64,000 nt of DNA from Pelagibius sp964472095 (GCA_964472095.1 CAYYIV010000016.1:1-64000); one strand, 5' to 3'. Positions 15,133-25,527 are shown, numbered from the stretch's first letter. Made by a program: numbers and translations. Notes: generated by a model not told the origin, from the sequence alone.

Positions 15133-16305
15133 GTGAAAAGGACTGGAAAGCCAACGTCGAGCGAGAAGACGCACCGCGCGGTGCGGAACTTCTCGCGCCG
15201 CACCCTGCTGAAGCAGGCTGCGGCCGGTGGCGCGATCGTCGCCGTCGCGCCCGCCATCGTCAGCCGGGAGACGCTCGCCTCCTCGGGTGAACTGGTGGTG
15301 ATGAACTGGTCGGACTATCTGCCGAAATCCTTCCTGGAGGGCTTCGAGAAGAAGACCGGCATCGTTATCAAGCACACGCCTTACGGCTCCAATGAAGAGC
15401 TGTTGAACAAGATGCGCGCCACCAAGGGCCGCGGCTTCGACCTGGTCGGCCCGACCGTCGACCGCGCCGGCGAGTGGCAGCCGCTGGGCCTGCTGCAGCC
15501 CTTCGACATGAACCGTGTCGACACCGCCAACGTCGTGCCGGGCCTGCTCAAGGGCTCGACCGACGGCTGGACCTGGGACGGCGGCAACCACCACCTGCCC
15601 TACCACTGGGGCACCGAGGCGCTGGCCTGGCGCACCGACAAGTGGCAACAGGACTACGCCAACCTCTCTTATGGCGACCTCTGGACGCCGGAGATGAAGG
15701 GCAAGGTCATGGGCCGCCCGCACTCCATGATGCTGGGTATCGGCCTCTACCTCGACTCCAGCGGCAAGCTGCCGTCCAACCGCATGCTCGACGCCTACAA
15801 GGACGAGGCGACCATGCGCAAGATCTGGGACGAGGTCACCAAGTTCGCCGTCGAGCACAAGTCGTGGCTGAAGCAGTTCTGGAACGACGCCGACGCCCAG
15901 ATCAACGGCTTCATGCAGAACGATGTCGTGCTCGGCCAGACCTGGGACGGCCCGCCGCTGCGCCTGAAGAAGGAAGGCAATCCGGTAACCTACATGGCGC
16001 CGCAGGAAGGCGCCCTGACCTGGCTCGACGGCCTCTCGATTCCGGTCGGTGCGAAGAACATCGACGAGATCTACGAGTACATAAACTACGTCTACGATCC
16101 TGAAGTGAACGGCCTGATCGCCAACGAGACCGGCTACAATCCGGTCGCCGTCGGCGCGGAGAACTTCCTCTCCGAAGACAGCAAGAAGGCGTTCAGCGAG
16201 GCCTATCCGGGCGATGCCCTCGACCGCCTGTGGTGGTGGCCGCCGTCTGAGCCCTGGTACACCGAGATCCGGGCCGAATACAGCGACAAGTTCGTCGCTG
16301 CCTGA
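15133..16305 (+). CDS. potD: Polyamine-type ABC transporter substrate-binding protein (PotD/PotF family)
   Basis: A 390-residue periplasmic binding protein of the spermidine/putrescine family. It carries a twin-arginine signal (SRRTLLK at residues 21-27 followed by AAAGGAIVAVAPAIV), then the PotD opening LVVMNWSDYLPKSFLEGFEKKTGI and the ligand-lobe segments YHWGTEALAWRTD and TWDGPPLRLKKEG. The GTG at 15133 follows GGGGAG at ideal distance; a TTG at 15118 in frame is less likely. It opens an operon with the ATPase and two permeases. A strong intercistronic hairpin at 16335-16362 likely protects this highly expressed message. Polyamine is the family substrate; the actual ligand is not proven. 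Confidence 0.9.
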   Translation: MKRTGKPTSSEKTHRAVRNFSRRTLLKQAAAGGAIVAVAPAIVSRETLASSGELVVMNWSDYLPKSFLEGFEKKTGIVIKHTPYGSNEELLNKMRATKGRGFDLVGPTVDRAGEWQPLGLLQPFDMNRVDTANVVPGLLKGSTDGWTWDGGNHHLPYHWGTEALAWRTDKWQQDYANLSYGDLWTPEMKGKVMGRPHSMMLGIGLYLDSSGKLPSNRMLDAYKDEATMRKIWDEVTKFAVEHKSWLKQFWNDADAQINGFMQNDVVLGQTWDGPPLRLKKEGNPVTYMAPQEGALTWLDGLSIPVGAKNIDEIYEYINYVYDPEVNGLIANETGYNPVAVGAENFLSEDSKKAFSEAYPGDALDRLWWWPPSEPWYTEIRAEYSDKFVAA

Positions 16306-16334
16306 CCGTCGGACGGCATAGCGCAAAGGTGAGA

Positions 16335-16362
16335 CGGGTCCCGGCTGGGAGGCCGGGACCCG
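16335..16362 (+). terminator. Intercistronic hairpin after the binding-protein gene
   Basis: Perfect 11-pair stem CGGGTCCCGGC (16335-16345) with GCCGGGACCCG (16352-16362), loop TGGGAG, no T tract. Such structures between binding-protein and membrane-component genes usually stabilise the upstream message and lower downstream expression. Confidence 0.55.
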
Positions 16363-16470
16363 CTTCCCATCAGGGACAAGAGGGTATTCAGCGTCCGGTG
16401 AAGAGACGCGATACCGAGGCGGCTTTCCCGCGCGGCGGGCCGGGACAGCGATACACGGGGGCGGGCTGAA

Positions 16471-17562
16471 ATGAGCGCTGACGTAGAGCTCGATCACGTC
16501 ACGATTCGCTTCGGCGAATTCACGGCGGTCCACGACGCAAATCTCAAAATCGAAGACGGCGAGTTCTTCAGTTTCCTCGGGCCGTCGGGCTGCGGCAAGA
16601 CGACGATCCTGCGCGCCGTCTCCGGCTTCCTGGAGCCGAGCGACGGCGAGGTGCGCATCGGCGGCAAGAACATGGGCGGCATCGGGCCCAACAAACGGCC
16701 GACGGCGCTGATCTTTCAGAACCTCGCCCTCTTCCCGCTGATGTCGGTCGCCGACAACATCGCCTTCGGGCTGGAGGTGCGCGGCGTCGGCAAGGCGGAA
16801 CGCCGCAAGCGCGCCGACGAACTGCTCGACCTGATCGCCCTCGACGGCCAGGGCGACAAGAAGGTCGGCGAACTGTCCGGCGGCCAGAAGCAGCGCGTGG
16901 CCATTGCCCGCGCCCTGGCGGTGGAGCCGAAGGTGCTGCTGCTCGACGAGCCGCTGTCGGCGCTCGACCTCAAGCTGCGCCAGCACATGCGGACGGAGCT
17001 GCGCGCCATCCAGCAGCGCGTCGGCATTACCTTCATCTACATCACCCACGACCAGGGCGAAGCGCTCACCATGTCCGACCGCATCGCGGTGATGAGCCAG
17101 GGAGTCATCCAGCAGGTCGGCACTGGCACCGAGGTCTACGAGAACGCGCAGACCGCCTTCGTCGCCTCCTTTGTCGGCGAGAACAATCCCTTCACTGGCA
17201 AGGTAGCCACGGTCGACGGCCGCTACGCCGTCGTCGACACGGCCTTCGGGCCGCTGCGCGGGCGCAATCTGCGCGGCCTCGGCGTGGGCAGCCAGGCGAT
17301 GCTCTTCGTGCGGCCGGAATCGCTCGGCCTGCTGAACGGCCAGGGCACGGCCGACAACGTCATCGAGAGCCCGGTGGTGCACAGCGAGTTCGAGGGGCAG
17401 TTCTTCTCGGTCTTCCTGCGCAACGAAGGAGAGAAGGACATCGTCATGTCGATGACCAACTCGGGCAACCTGCCGGAATTCCACGACGGCGCGACCGCCC
17501 GGGTCGGCTTCAAGGCCGACCGCGCGCTGGTGCTGCCGGTGGGGGATGTGGCCGATGAGTAG
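16471..17562 (+). CDS. potA: Polyamine-type ABC transporter ATP-binding protein
   Basis: A 363-residue ATPase that powers the importer. Walker A GPSGCGKTT (37-45), Q-loop Gln83, signature LSGGQKQR (135-142), Walker B VLLLDEP (155-161) and the switch His in YITHDQGEA are all intact. The C-terminal 110 residues form the TOBE regulatory domain of PotA/MalK-type ATPases (residues 245-360). It is second in the operon. A 258-base gap with a palindromic repeat separates it from the first permease gene, unusual inside a transporter operon. Confidence 0.94.
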   Translation: MSADVELDHVTIRFGEFTAVHDANLKIEDGEFFSFLGPSGCGKTTILRAVSGFLEPSDGEVRIGGKNMGGIGPNKRPTALIFQNLALFPLMSVADNIAFGLEVRGVGKAERRKRADELLDLIALDGQGDKKVGELSGGQKQRVAIARALAVEPKVLLLDEPLSALDLKLRQHMRTELRAIQQRVGITFIYITHDQGEALTMSDRIAVMSQGVIQQVGTGTEVYENAQTAFVASFVGENNPFTGKVATVDGRYAVVDTAFGPLRGRNLRGLGVGSQAMLFVRPESLGLLNGQGTADNVIESPVVHSEFEGQFFSVFLRNEGEKDIVMSMTNSGNLPEFHDGATARVGFKADRALVLPVGDVADE

Positions 17563-17625
17563 GGCCGGCGCATGGAACTGCCGACCTGCGGCGGCGGTCG
17601 CACCGGTGGTTCCACCTGCTCCACT

Positions 17626-17727
17626 CGTCATCCTCGTGCCTGACACGAGGATCCCCAGGGGCCTTTGGGGCAAAGCAAGGCGCCCGGCCTCTCCCATGGA
17701 TCCTCGCAACAAGTGCGAGGATGACAA
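17626..17727. repeat. Bimodular palindromic repeat, family A variant
   Basis: Hairpin one has arms ATCCTCGTG and CACGAGGAT, hairpin two has arms ATCCTCGCA and TGCGAGGAT, with the flanking GTCA and TGAC bases and a CCATGGATCC junction as in the copies at 335 and 45662. The stems are changed together, keeping pairing, which argues for selection or a homogenisation process on structure. It sits between potA and potB inside the transporter operon. Confidence 0.8.
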
Positions 17728-17820
17728 TCGAAAAGGTGGCAGTGCCAGTGCCGGGCCGACAACCCTGGGTGCGGCAAAGGCGAGCCTTTCCTACGTCAGC
17801 TGTGTGCTGGAGGTCAGCGC

Positions 17821-18732
17821 ATGAGCGGTTTCATCCAGCGCAATGGCCTGGCCATCTCCGCCTACCTGATCGGGGCCGTGGTGTTCTGGGTGGTCATCAT
17901 GATCGTCCTGCCGCAGGCTTACATGCTGGACTTCTCCTTCCGCAACAACCTGCCGCCGGCCAAGATCGGCGGGCCGGAGGACGTCTACACGCTGAAGAAC
18001 TACCAGTATCTGGTGTTCGGCAGTCCGGGTTCCACCGATGCCTTCAACTACCTCCACCTGGAGGTCTTCCTGCGCACCATCATCGCCTCGGTCTTCGTCA
18101 CCCTGATCGACTTCGTGCTCTGCTATCCCATCGCCTACTACATCGCCCAGGTGGCCAAGGGCGGCTTCGCGCGCTCCATGATCCTGCTGCTCATCCTGCC
18201 GTTCTGGGTGAACGAGATCCTGCGCGCCTTCTCCTTCCGCATCCTCTTCGGCACCTCCGGCGTCATCAACGCGGCGCTGCAGTCCCTCGGCATCGTCGAC
18301 CAGCCGATCGACTTCATGCGGGCCGACGTCGCGCTCTATGCCGGCCTCTCCTACGCCTACATCCTGCTGATGGTCTTCCCGCTCTACAACGCCATCGAGA
18401 GCCTCGATCACAACCAGATCGAGGCGGCGCGCGACCTCGGCGCGCCGTGGTGGCGCATCCACTGGCGCGTGATCATGCCGCACGCCAAGCCCGGCATCGC
18501 CTCCGGCTGCACGCTCGTGTTCATGCTCTCGGCCGGCGCCCTGGCAGCGCCGCAGATCCTCGGCGGGCCGTCGAGCCTGTGGTTCACCCAGATCATCTAT
18601 CGCTGGTTCAACACCGGCGGCAACTGGCCGCAGGGGGCGGCCTACGCCATCGTTCTGCTGCTCGCCTGCCTGGTCTTCGTGCTGCTGGTCATGCGGCTCT
18701 TCAAGGTCAGCCTCGGGGAGATCGCCCGATGA
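17821..18732 (+). CDS. potB: Polyamine-type ABC transporter permease 1
   Basis: A 303-residue inner-membrane permease with about six helices (first at residues 15-38) and the cytoplasmic coupling loop EAARDLGAPWWRIHWRVIMPHAKPGI, the EAA motif that docks on the ATPase. It corresponds to PotB/PotH. A periplasmic loop after the first helix (residues 39-75) is Pro-rich as in the family. Its stop overlaps the next gene's ATG (ATGA), so the two permeases are translationally coupled. Confidence 0.92.
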   Translation: MSGFIQRNGLAISAYLIGAVVFWVVIMIVLPQAYMLDFSFRNNLPPAKIGGPEDVYTLKNYQYLVFGSPGSTDAFNYLHLEVFLRTIIASVFVTLIDFVLCYPIAYYIAQVAKGGFARSMILLLILPFWVNEILRAFSFRILFGTSGVINAALQSLGIVDQPIDFMRADVALYAGLSYAYILLMVFPLYNAIESLDHNQIEAARDLGAPWWRIHWRVIMPHAKPGIASGCTLVFMLSAGALAAPQILGGPSSLWFTQIIYRWFNTGGNWPQGAAYAIVLLLACLVFVLLVMRLFKVSLGEIAR

Positions 18733-19619
18733 GTGCGCGGTCGATCCAGAAGCTGCTGCTGTCGTTCTACATTCTGCTGTTCTTCTTCTATCTCTTCGCG
18801 CCGCTGGTCATGATGAGCATGGCCGCCTTCAACGACGTCGAGTTCCCGCAGGTGGTGCCCTGGAAGGGCTTCACCCTGCGCTGGTTCCCTGCCCTCTTCG
18901 ACGACGCGCTGATGATCGAGGGCTTTGTGAATTCGATCTGGATCGGCATCGGCGTGATGGCCCTGTCGGTGCCCATCGGGCTTGCCGCCGCCATCGTCAT
19001 GACCCAGGTCCACCGGCGCCTGCAGACCCTCTACTACACCATCGTGGTGTCGCCGGTGCTGATGCCGGGCGTCATCCTGGGTATTTCAACCCTGGTGTTC
19101 TGGGACCGTCTCGGCACCTTCATGGACGCCGACTACGAGAGTTTCTACTACAGCGGCATGTTCCTCACCATCGTCGGCCAGTCGACCTTCATCTCGGCCT
19201 ACACCATGCTGATCTTCCTGGCCCGCCTGCAGCGCTTCGACCGCACCCAGGAGGAAGCAGCCCTCGACCTCGGCGCGACCCACGTGCAGGTGTTCTGGAA
19301 GGTGCTGATCCCCTTTCTGCGGCCGGCGATCTTCTCGGCCATGGGGCTCGCCTTTCTGACCTCCTTCGAGAACTACAACACCACGGTGTTCACCATCCAG
19401 GCGGAGAGCACCCTCACTACCGTGCTGGCCGGCAAGGTGCGCATGGGCACGCAGCCGGACCTCGCCGCTCTGGCGGTGCTGATCATTGCGGTTACCCTGA
19501 TCGGCGCGATCGCCATCGAGGTCGCCCAGCGCCGCGAGCAGCGCCGGAGTCTGGCGGCCAAGGCTACCGCCGCCCGCGCCGAGCGGACCATGCAGTCCGT
19601 AGCGCAGCCGGCGCAGTAG
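18729..19619 (+). CDS. potC: Polyamine-type ABC transporter permease 2
   Basis: A 296-residue permease, PotC/PotI type, with six predicted helices and the EAA loop EEAALDLGATHVQVFWKVLIPFLRPAI. Helix one is the very hydrophobic LLLSFYILLFFFYLFAPLVMM; the C-terminus after the last helix is Arg/Ala-rich and cytosolic. The start ATG overlaps the stop of the first permease. A perfect 15-pair hairpin 33 bases after the stop ends the operon. Confidence 0.92.
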   Translation: MSARSIQKLLLSFYILLFFFYLFAPLVMMSMAAFNDVEFPQVVPWKGFTLRWFPALFDDALMIEGFVNSIWIGIGVMALSVPIGLAAAIVMTQVHRRLQTLYYTIVVSPVLMPGVILGISTLVFWDRLGTFMDADYESFYYSGMFLTIVGQSTFISAYTMLIFLARLQRFDRTQEEAALDLGATHVQVFWKVLIPFLRPAIFSAMGLAFLTSFENYNTTVFTIQAESTLTTVLAGKVRMGTQPDLAALAVLIIAVTLIGAIAIEVAQRREQRRSLAAKATAARAERTMQSVAQPAQ

Positions 19620-19652
19620 GCCGGCTTGCCGGAACAGGAGATTGCAGCGGCG

Positions 19653-19687
19653 CCACCGGTCCTCGGCTCAAGGCCGAGGACCGGTGG
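19653..19687. terminator. Bidirectional terminator hairpin
   Basis: Perfect 15-pair stem CCACCGGTCCTCGGC (19653-19667) with GCCGAGGACCGGTGG (19673-19687), loop TCAAG. It separates the convergent transporter operon and transaminase gene. No T tract. Confidence 0.65.
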
Positions 19688-19700
19688 AGAGATTGCCTGA

Positions 19701-21020
19701 TTACTGCTGGGCGAGCACGCCGCGCAGCTTGGTGAAGATCTCGTCGAGGTGTTTTTCCTCGCAGACCAGCGGCGGCGAAACCAGGGCGCAGTCGCCTGTC
19801 ATCTTCACCATGCAGCCGGCGTCGTAGAGATCCTGCATCACCTTGAGGCCGCGGACGCCCGGCGCCGAGGAGGCGGCCAGGTCGATGCCGCCGATCATGC
19901 CGTAGCCGCGGATGTCGGTGACGACCGGCAGATCCTGGAAGGAATAGAGCGCGTTCAGGAACTTCGGCGCCATCTTCGCCGCCCGCTCGACCAGTTCTTC
20001 CTCCTCGAAGATATTGCGCGTGGCCAGCGCCGCTGCCGAGGCTACCGGGCAGCCGGAATAGGTGTAGCCGTGGAACAGCTCGATGGCGTTCTCCGCGGCC
20101 GCGTCCATGAGCGCCTGGTGAACCTTGTCGTTCACCGCCACGGCGCCCATCGGCACCACGCCGTTGGTCAGGGCCTTGGCCATGGTGATGATGTCCGGCA
20201 TGACCTCGAAGCTGTCGGCGGCGAACTGCTTGCCGGTCCGCCCGAAGCCGCAGATCACTTCGTCGAAGATCAGCAGGATGCCGTGCTTGTCGCAGATCTC
20301 GCGCAGGCGCTTCAAGTAACCCTTGGGCGGCACCAGCACCCCGGTCGACCCGGCGATCGGCTCGACGATGCAGCAGGCGATGGAGTCCGCGCCGTGCAGC
20401 TCGACGAAACGCTGCAGGTCGTCGGCCAGGTCCGCGCCGGTCTCCGGCTCACCCACTGTGAACTGGTGCTCCGGCAGGTGGGTGTGGCGCAGATGCAGGG
20501 CACCCGGCAGGCCGAGACCGAAGGCCTTCTTGTTGTTCACCATGCCGGCAACGGCCAGGCCGCCGAAGTTCACACCGTGATAGGCCCGCTCGCGCCCGAC
20601 CAGGCGCATGCGCTGCCCCTCGCCCCGCGCCTTGTGATAGGCCAGGGCGATCTTCAGCGCCGTGTCGACCGACTCCGACCCCGAGTTGGTGAAGAAGATG
20701 TGGTCGAGGTCGCCGGGCGTGACCGAGGCGATGCGCCGCGCCACTTCAAAGGAGGCCGGATGGCCGAACTGGAACGGCGGCGCGTAGTCCAGGGTGGTCA
20801 GCGCCTCGGTCACCGCTTCGGCGATCTCGCGGCGGCCGTGGCCGGCGGCAACGCAGAACAGGCCGGCCGACCCGTCGATCACCTTGTCGCCGTGATCGGT
20901 GGTGAAGTACATGCCCTCGGCGCGGGTCAGGATGCGCGGGTTCGCCTTGAAATGACGGTTTGCCGTAAACGGCATCCAGTGCTGCTCGAGCGAATTCGGG
21001 ATCGGCGGGATGAAGTTCAT
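19701..21020 (-). CDS. Class III aminotransferase, omega-amino acid:pyruvate type
   Basis: A 439-residue PLP enzyme. The N-terminus (LEQHWMPFTANRHFKANPR), the GLFCVAAGHGRREIAEAV segment and TLDYAPPFQFGHP closely match beta-alanine/omega-amino acid:pyruvate transaminases. PLP residues: SGSES (113-117), D253 in IFDEVICGFGRTG and Lys282 in ITMAKALTNG. Enzymes of this type move an amino group from beta-alanine, putrescine-like amines or taurine to pyruvate, giving alanine. Alanine dehydrogenase is encoded just upstream on the same strand and a polyamine-type importer converges on it, which suggests amine catabolism with pyruvate regenerated by Ald. Confidence 0.9.
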   Translation of the reverse strand: MNFIPPIPNSLEQHWMPFTANRHFKANPRILTRAEGMYFTTDHGDKVIDGSAGLFCVAAGHGRREIAEAVTEALTTLDYAPPFQFGHPASFEVARRIASVTPGDLDHIFFTNSGSESVDTALKIALAYHKARGEGQRMRLVGRERAYHGVNFGGLAVAGMVNNKKAFGLGLPGALHLRHTHLPEHQFTVGEPETGADLADDLQRFVELHGADSIACCIVEPIAGSTGVLVPPKGYLKRLREICDKHGILLIFDEVICGFGRTGKQFAADSFEVMPDIITMAKALTNGVVPMGAVAVNDKVHQALMDAAAENAIELFHGYTYSGCPVASAAALATRNIFEEEELVERAAKMAPKFLNALYSFQDLPVVTDIRGYGMIGGIDLAASSAPGVRGLKVMQDLYDAGCMVKMTGDCALVSPPLVCEEKHLDEIFTKLRGVLAQQ

Positions 21021-21072
21021 CGGCCTGGCTTTCCTACGGTTTTACGAGTTGATACGAACCCTTAGCCTGCAG

Positions 21073-21102
21073 TCTAGCTCCGGCCCTTCGAGCGGAGCTA
21101 GA
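21073..21102 (-). terminator. Hairpin between ald and the transaminase gene
   Basis: Perfect ten-pair stem TCTAGCTCCG (21073-21082) with CGGAGCTAGA (21093-21102), ten-base loop. It lies 65 bases beyond the ald stop on the minus strand and 53 bases before the transaminase start. No T tract. Confidence 0.45.
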
Positions 21103-21166
21103 CCCAATTGGCGGCGTTTCGTGAGGCCAGCAGGCGGCCGCCGGCGGCGGGTTTCCTCAGTTTTCC

Positions 21167-22285
21167 CTAAAGCCCGATGGCCTCCTCGGGCGGTACGAAG
21201 GCCAGGCCGTGGGCGTCTGCCACGGCCTTGTAGGTGATCTTGCCGCCGGCCACGTTGAGGCCGTTCTTCAGGTGCGCATCCTCAGCCAGGGCGCGGCGGT
21301 AGCCCTTGTTGGCCAGAGCCAAGGTGAAGGGCAGCGTCGCGTTGTTGAGGGCGAAGGTCGAGGTGCGCGCGACGGCGCCCGGCATGTTGGTCACGCAGTA
21401 GTGCACGCAATCCTCCTCGATGTAGGTCGGATCGGCGTGGGTGGTGCCGTGCGAGGTCTCGAAGCAGCCACCCTGGTCGATGGCGATGTCGACCAGTGCC
21501 GATCCCGGGCGCATCTGGCGTACCATCTCGCGGGTCACCAGCTTGGGCGCGGCCGCGCCGGGCACCAGCACCGCGCCGATCACCAGGTCGGCGCCCATGA
21601 CATGGCGCTCAATGGCATCGACCGTCGAATAGATGGTGTTCAGCATCGCGCCGAACTGCATGTCGAGCTCGTAGAGGCGCTCCAGCGAGCGGTCGATGAC
21701 GGTGACGTGCGCTTCCATGCCCATGGCCATGCGTGCCGCGTTGGTGCCGGAGACACCGCCGCCGATGATCACCACGCGCGATGCCGCGACACCGGGCACG
21801 CCGCCCAGCAGCATGCCCGAACCGCCCTGCCCCTTCTCCAGGCAGTGGGCACCGACCTGCACCGACATGCGCCCGGCGACCTCGCTCATCGGCGCCAGCA
21901 GCGGCAGGCCGCCGCGCGCGTTGGTCACGGTCTCGTAGGCGATGGCGATGCAGCCGGAGTTGGCGAGGCCCTGGGTCTGCGGCAGGTCGGGCGCCAGGTG
22001 CAGGTAGGTGAACAGCACCTGGCCTTCGCGCAGGCGGGCATACTCCGCCGGCAGCGGCTCCTTTACCTTCACGATCATCTCCGCCTTGGCAAAGACGCTC
22101 TCGGCGTCAGGCGCAATCTCGGCGCCGGCGGCGCGGTAGTCCTCGTCGGTGCAGCCGATGCCCGCGCCCGCCTTGGTCTCGACCATCACCTTGTGGCCGT
22201 GGTGGACCAGCTCGCGCACCGACGCCGGCACGAGGCCGACCCGGTACTCGTGGTTCTTGATCTCCTTCGGCACCCCGACCTGCAT
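21167..22285 (-). CDS. ald: Alanine dehydrogenase
   Basis: A 372-residue NAD-dependent enzyme converting L-alanine to pyruvate and ammonia. The family opening (VGVPKEIKNHEYRVGLVP), catalytic Lys75 in VKVKEPLP and His96 in FTYLHLA, and the Rossmann motif IIGGGVSGTNAA are present; length is typical. Together with the transaminase downstream it would recycle the alanine formed from pyruvate and release ammonium, a role known for Ald in taurine and amine catabolism. It may also feed the Ntr system indirectly. Start at 22285 fits the conserved N-terminus. Confidence 0.95.
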   Translation of the reverse strand: MQVGVPKEIKNHEYRVGLVPASVRELVHHGHKVMVETKAGAGIGCTDEDYRAAGAEIAPDAESVFAKAEMIVKVKEPLPAEYARLREGQVLFTYLHLAPDLPQTQGLANSGCIAIAYETVTNARGGLPLLAPMSEVAGRMSVQVGAHCLEKGQGGSGMLLGGVPGVAASRVVIIGGGVSGTNAARMAMGMEAHVTVIDRSLERLYELDMQFGAMLNTIYSTVDAIERHVMGADLVIGAVLVPGAAAPKLVTREMVRQMRPGSALVDIAIDQGGCFETSHGTTHADPTYIEEDCVHYCVTNMPGAVARTSTFALNNATLPFTLALANKGYRRALAEDAHLKNGLNVAGGKITYKAVADAHGLAFVPPEEAIGL

Positions 22286-22461
22286 AGTGTTCTGTCCTCT
22301 CCCGTTCGCGTCGTTCTGTTATGCCGGAGGGCCCCGAAACCGCGCGGGAATCGCGCAGCCCAGAGCCCATCGCGCCCGAACCCTAGGCCGTCAGCCGGTC
22401 TGTTTCCAGAGCCAGTTTCGCAGGGCGGCTGATGCCAGACCGGTACTTACCGAGAGCGCCG

Positions 22462-22622
22462 CCCCTCACCCTCCCGCTTTGCGGGCCCCTCCCTCTCCCA
22501 CGAGGGGAGAGGGAAAAAAGATGAGCGATATCGATGCACTGATCCCTCTCCCCTTGCGGGAGAGGGTTGTGAAGCCTTAGCGAGATCGAAGATCGAGCTT
22601 AGGCGCTGCTGGGTGAGGGGTA
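22462..22622. repeat. Bimodular palindromic repeat, family B copy 1
   Basis: A 161-base unit bounded by CCCCTCACCC and the inverse GGGTGAGGGG. The left half holds CCCGCTTTGCGGG and CCCTCTCCC/GGGGAGAGGG pairings; the right half holds CCCTCTCCCCTTGCGGGAGA and a conserved tail with GAGATCGAAGATCGAGC. The copy at 58011-58169 has the same two halves but an unrelated middle spacer. It fills the gap between ald and the inositol-monophosphatase-family gene. Confidence 0.85.
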
Positions 22623-22627
22623 GGCAC

Positions 22628-23434
22628 CTACTCCTCGCCCAGCAGCGCCTTGTGGAGGGCGTCCCAGCTTTGGCGGTCGGGCGCCATGAGAAGACCGATC
22701 TCGCGGTAGCGTCCCGCCGTGTAGGGCGTCCCGTCGAAGCAGAGCGCGGTACCGCCGGCTTCCCGGTGCAGCAGCGTGCCGGGGACGTGGTCCCAGGGCA
22801 TCAGACGGGTGAACAGCGAGAACTGCGTCTCGCCGGCGGCCAGGCGCAGGTATTCGGATCCGGCGCAACGCAGCGACTTCACAGCCGCAACGCGGTCGCG
22901 GCGCTGGTCCACGCGGCGGGCGATTTCCAGCGGCGCGTAGCTGGAGGCGTGCAGGCTGCCGGTCATGCGCGCCGGTGTGTCGGCGGCCCCGACCCGCAGG
23001 CGGCGTCCGTTCATCCAGGCGCCGCCGCCGCGTTCGGCGACGCCGAATTTCCCGCTTACCGGTTCGAGGATCCAGCCGGCGGCGCTCTCGCCACCTTGGA
23101 GCAGGGCCACCATGATGGCGAAGCCCGGGCGGCCATGCGCAAAGTTGCGGGTGCCGTCGATGGGATCGATGATCCACACCGGCGCGTCCGCCTTCAGCTG
23201 GTCCATGAGCGACGGATCGGCGTGCACGGCTTCCTCGCCCACGACCAGGGAGCCCGGCAGCAGGTCCTGGAGCCTGGCGGTCAGCAGCTTCTCGACGGCG
23301 ATGTCCACCACCGTGACCACTTCGCCGGCGGCCTTCTCGTGGATGTCTTCGGCAGCCAGCGCCTGGAAGCGCGGCAGGACATCCTCGGCGGCGATCTCCT
23401 CAATCACGGCGGAGACTGTGGCGACGTCGAACAA
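22628..23434 (-). CDS. Inositol monophosphatase family protein
   Basis: A 268-residue Mg-dependent sugar phosphatase of the IMPase fold. Metal ligands: E67-E68 in VVGEEAV, D90/D93 in IIDPIDGTRNF and the aspartate of MPWDHVPGTLL near residue 214. Close relatives act on inositol phosphate, histidinol phosphate or PAP; the sequence alone does not choose between SuhB-, HisN- and CysQ-like roles. It stands alone between a repeat (3-prime side) and groEL. Confidence 0.88.
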   Translation of the reverse strand: MFDVATVSAVIEEIAAEDVLPRFQALAAEDIHEKAAGEVVTVVDIAVEKLLTARLQDLLPGSLVVGEEAVHADPSLMDQLKADAPVWIIDPIDGTRNFAHGRPGFAIMVALLQGGESAAGWILEPVSGKFGVAERGGGAWMNGRRLRVGAADTPARMTGSLHASSYAPLEIARRVDQRRDRVAAVKSLRCAGSEYLRLAAGETQFSLFTRLMPWDHVPGTLLHREAGGTALCFDGTPYTAGRYREIGLLMAPDRQSWDALHKALLGEE

Positions 23435-23494
23435 GGGCGTTCCTCTGCTGTCGGAGCGGCGGGGAAATGCAAGATATCCGCTTGGCGGACAAGG

Positions 23495-23522
23495 AAAAAG
23501 GGCCGCGGCGCCGCCGCGGCCC
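23495..23522 (-). terminator. Rho-independent terminator of groESL
   Basis: Read on the minus strand: GGGCCGCGGC, loop of three, GCCGCGGCCC (a perfect ten-pair stem, 23500-23522), followed directly by five T residues (23495-23499). It lies 43 bases past the groEL stop and is the clearest intrinsic terminator in the window. Confidence 0.85.
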
Positions 23523-23564
23523 TCAATCCATCAGTCTCAGGCTAGTGGCCGGGAGCGACGGGGC

Positions 23565-25223
<1,659 letters not shown>

Positions 25224-25239
25224 TTCCGGTTCTCTTCCT

Positions 25240-25527
25240 TTATTGCAGAACGCCCATGATGTCGGACTCACGCATGATCAGCATGGTCTTGCCGTCCAGC
25301 TTCACTTCCGTGCCGGACCACTTGCCGTAGAGGACCTTGTCACCCTTCTTCACGTCCAAGGCGGCCAGCTTGCCGTCCTCGCCGCGGGTGCCCGGTCCAA
25401 CGGCAAGGACCTTGCCTTGCATGGGCTTTTCTTTGGCTGTGTCGGGAATGATGATACCGCCGGCGGTCTTCTCTTCTTCCTCCAGCGGCTCGACCACGAC
25501 ACGGTCATGCAGCGGCCTGAATTTCAT
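25240..25527 (-). CDS. groES: Co-chaperonin GroES
   Basis: The 95-residue lid of the chaperonin. It opens MKFRPLHDRVVVEPLEEEEKTAGGI (the mobile loop follows) and ends SDIMGVL, exactly family length. The ATG at 25527 is used; the frame upstream reads back into the operator. It is 16 bases before groEL. The promoter and CIRCE lie about 80-140 bases upstream. Confidence 0.98.
   Translation of the reverse strand: MKFRPLHDRVVVEPLEEEEKTAGGIIIPDTAKEKPMQGKVLAVGPGTRGEDGKLAALDVKKGDKVLYGKWSGTEVKLDGKTMLIMRESDIMGVLQ

Noticed and set aside
15103..17727. 874-codon minus-strand frame across the transporter genes
   Set aside because: Antisense shadow of the PotD- and PotA-type genes, with no ribosome binding site or recognisable domain.
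13008..22285. Taurine catabolism cluster (TauR-Tpa-Ald)
   Set aside because: The transaminase opening matches beta-alanine/omega-amine:pyruvate enzymes better, the transporter is Pot-type rather than TauABC, and xsc/pta are absent. Taurine remains only a possibility.
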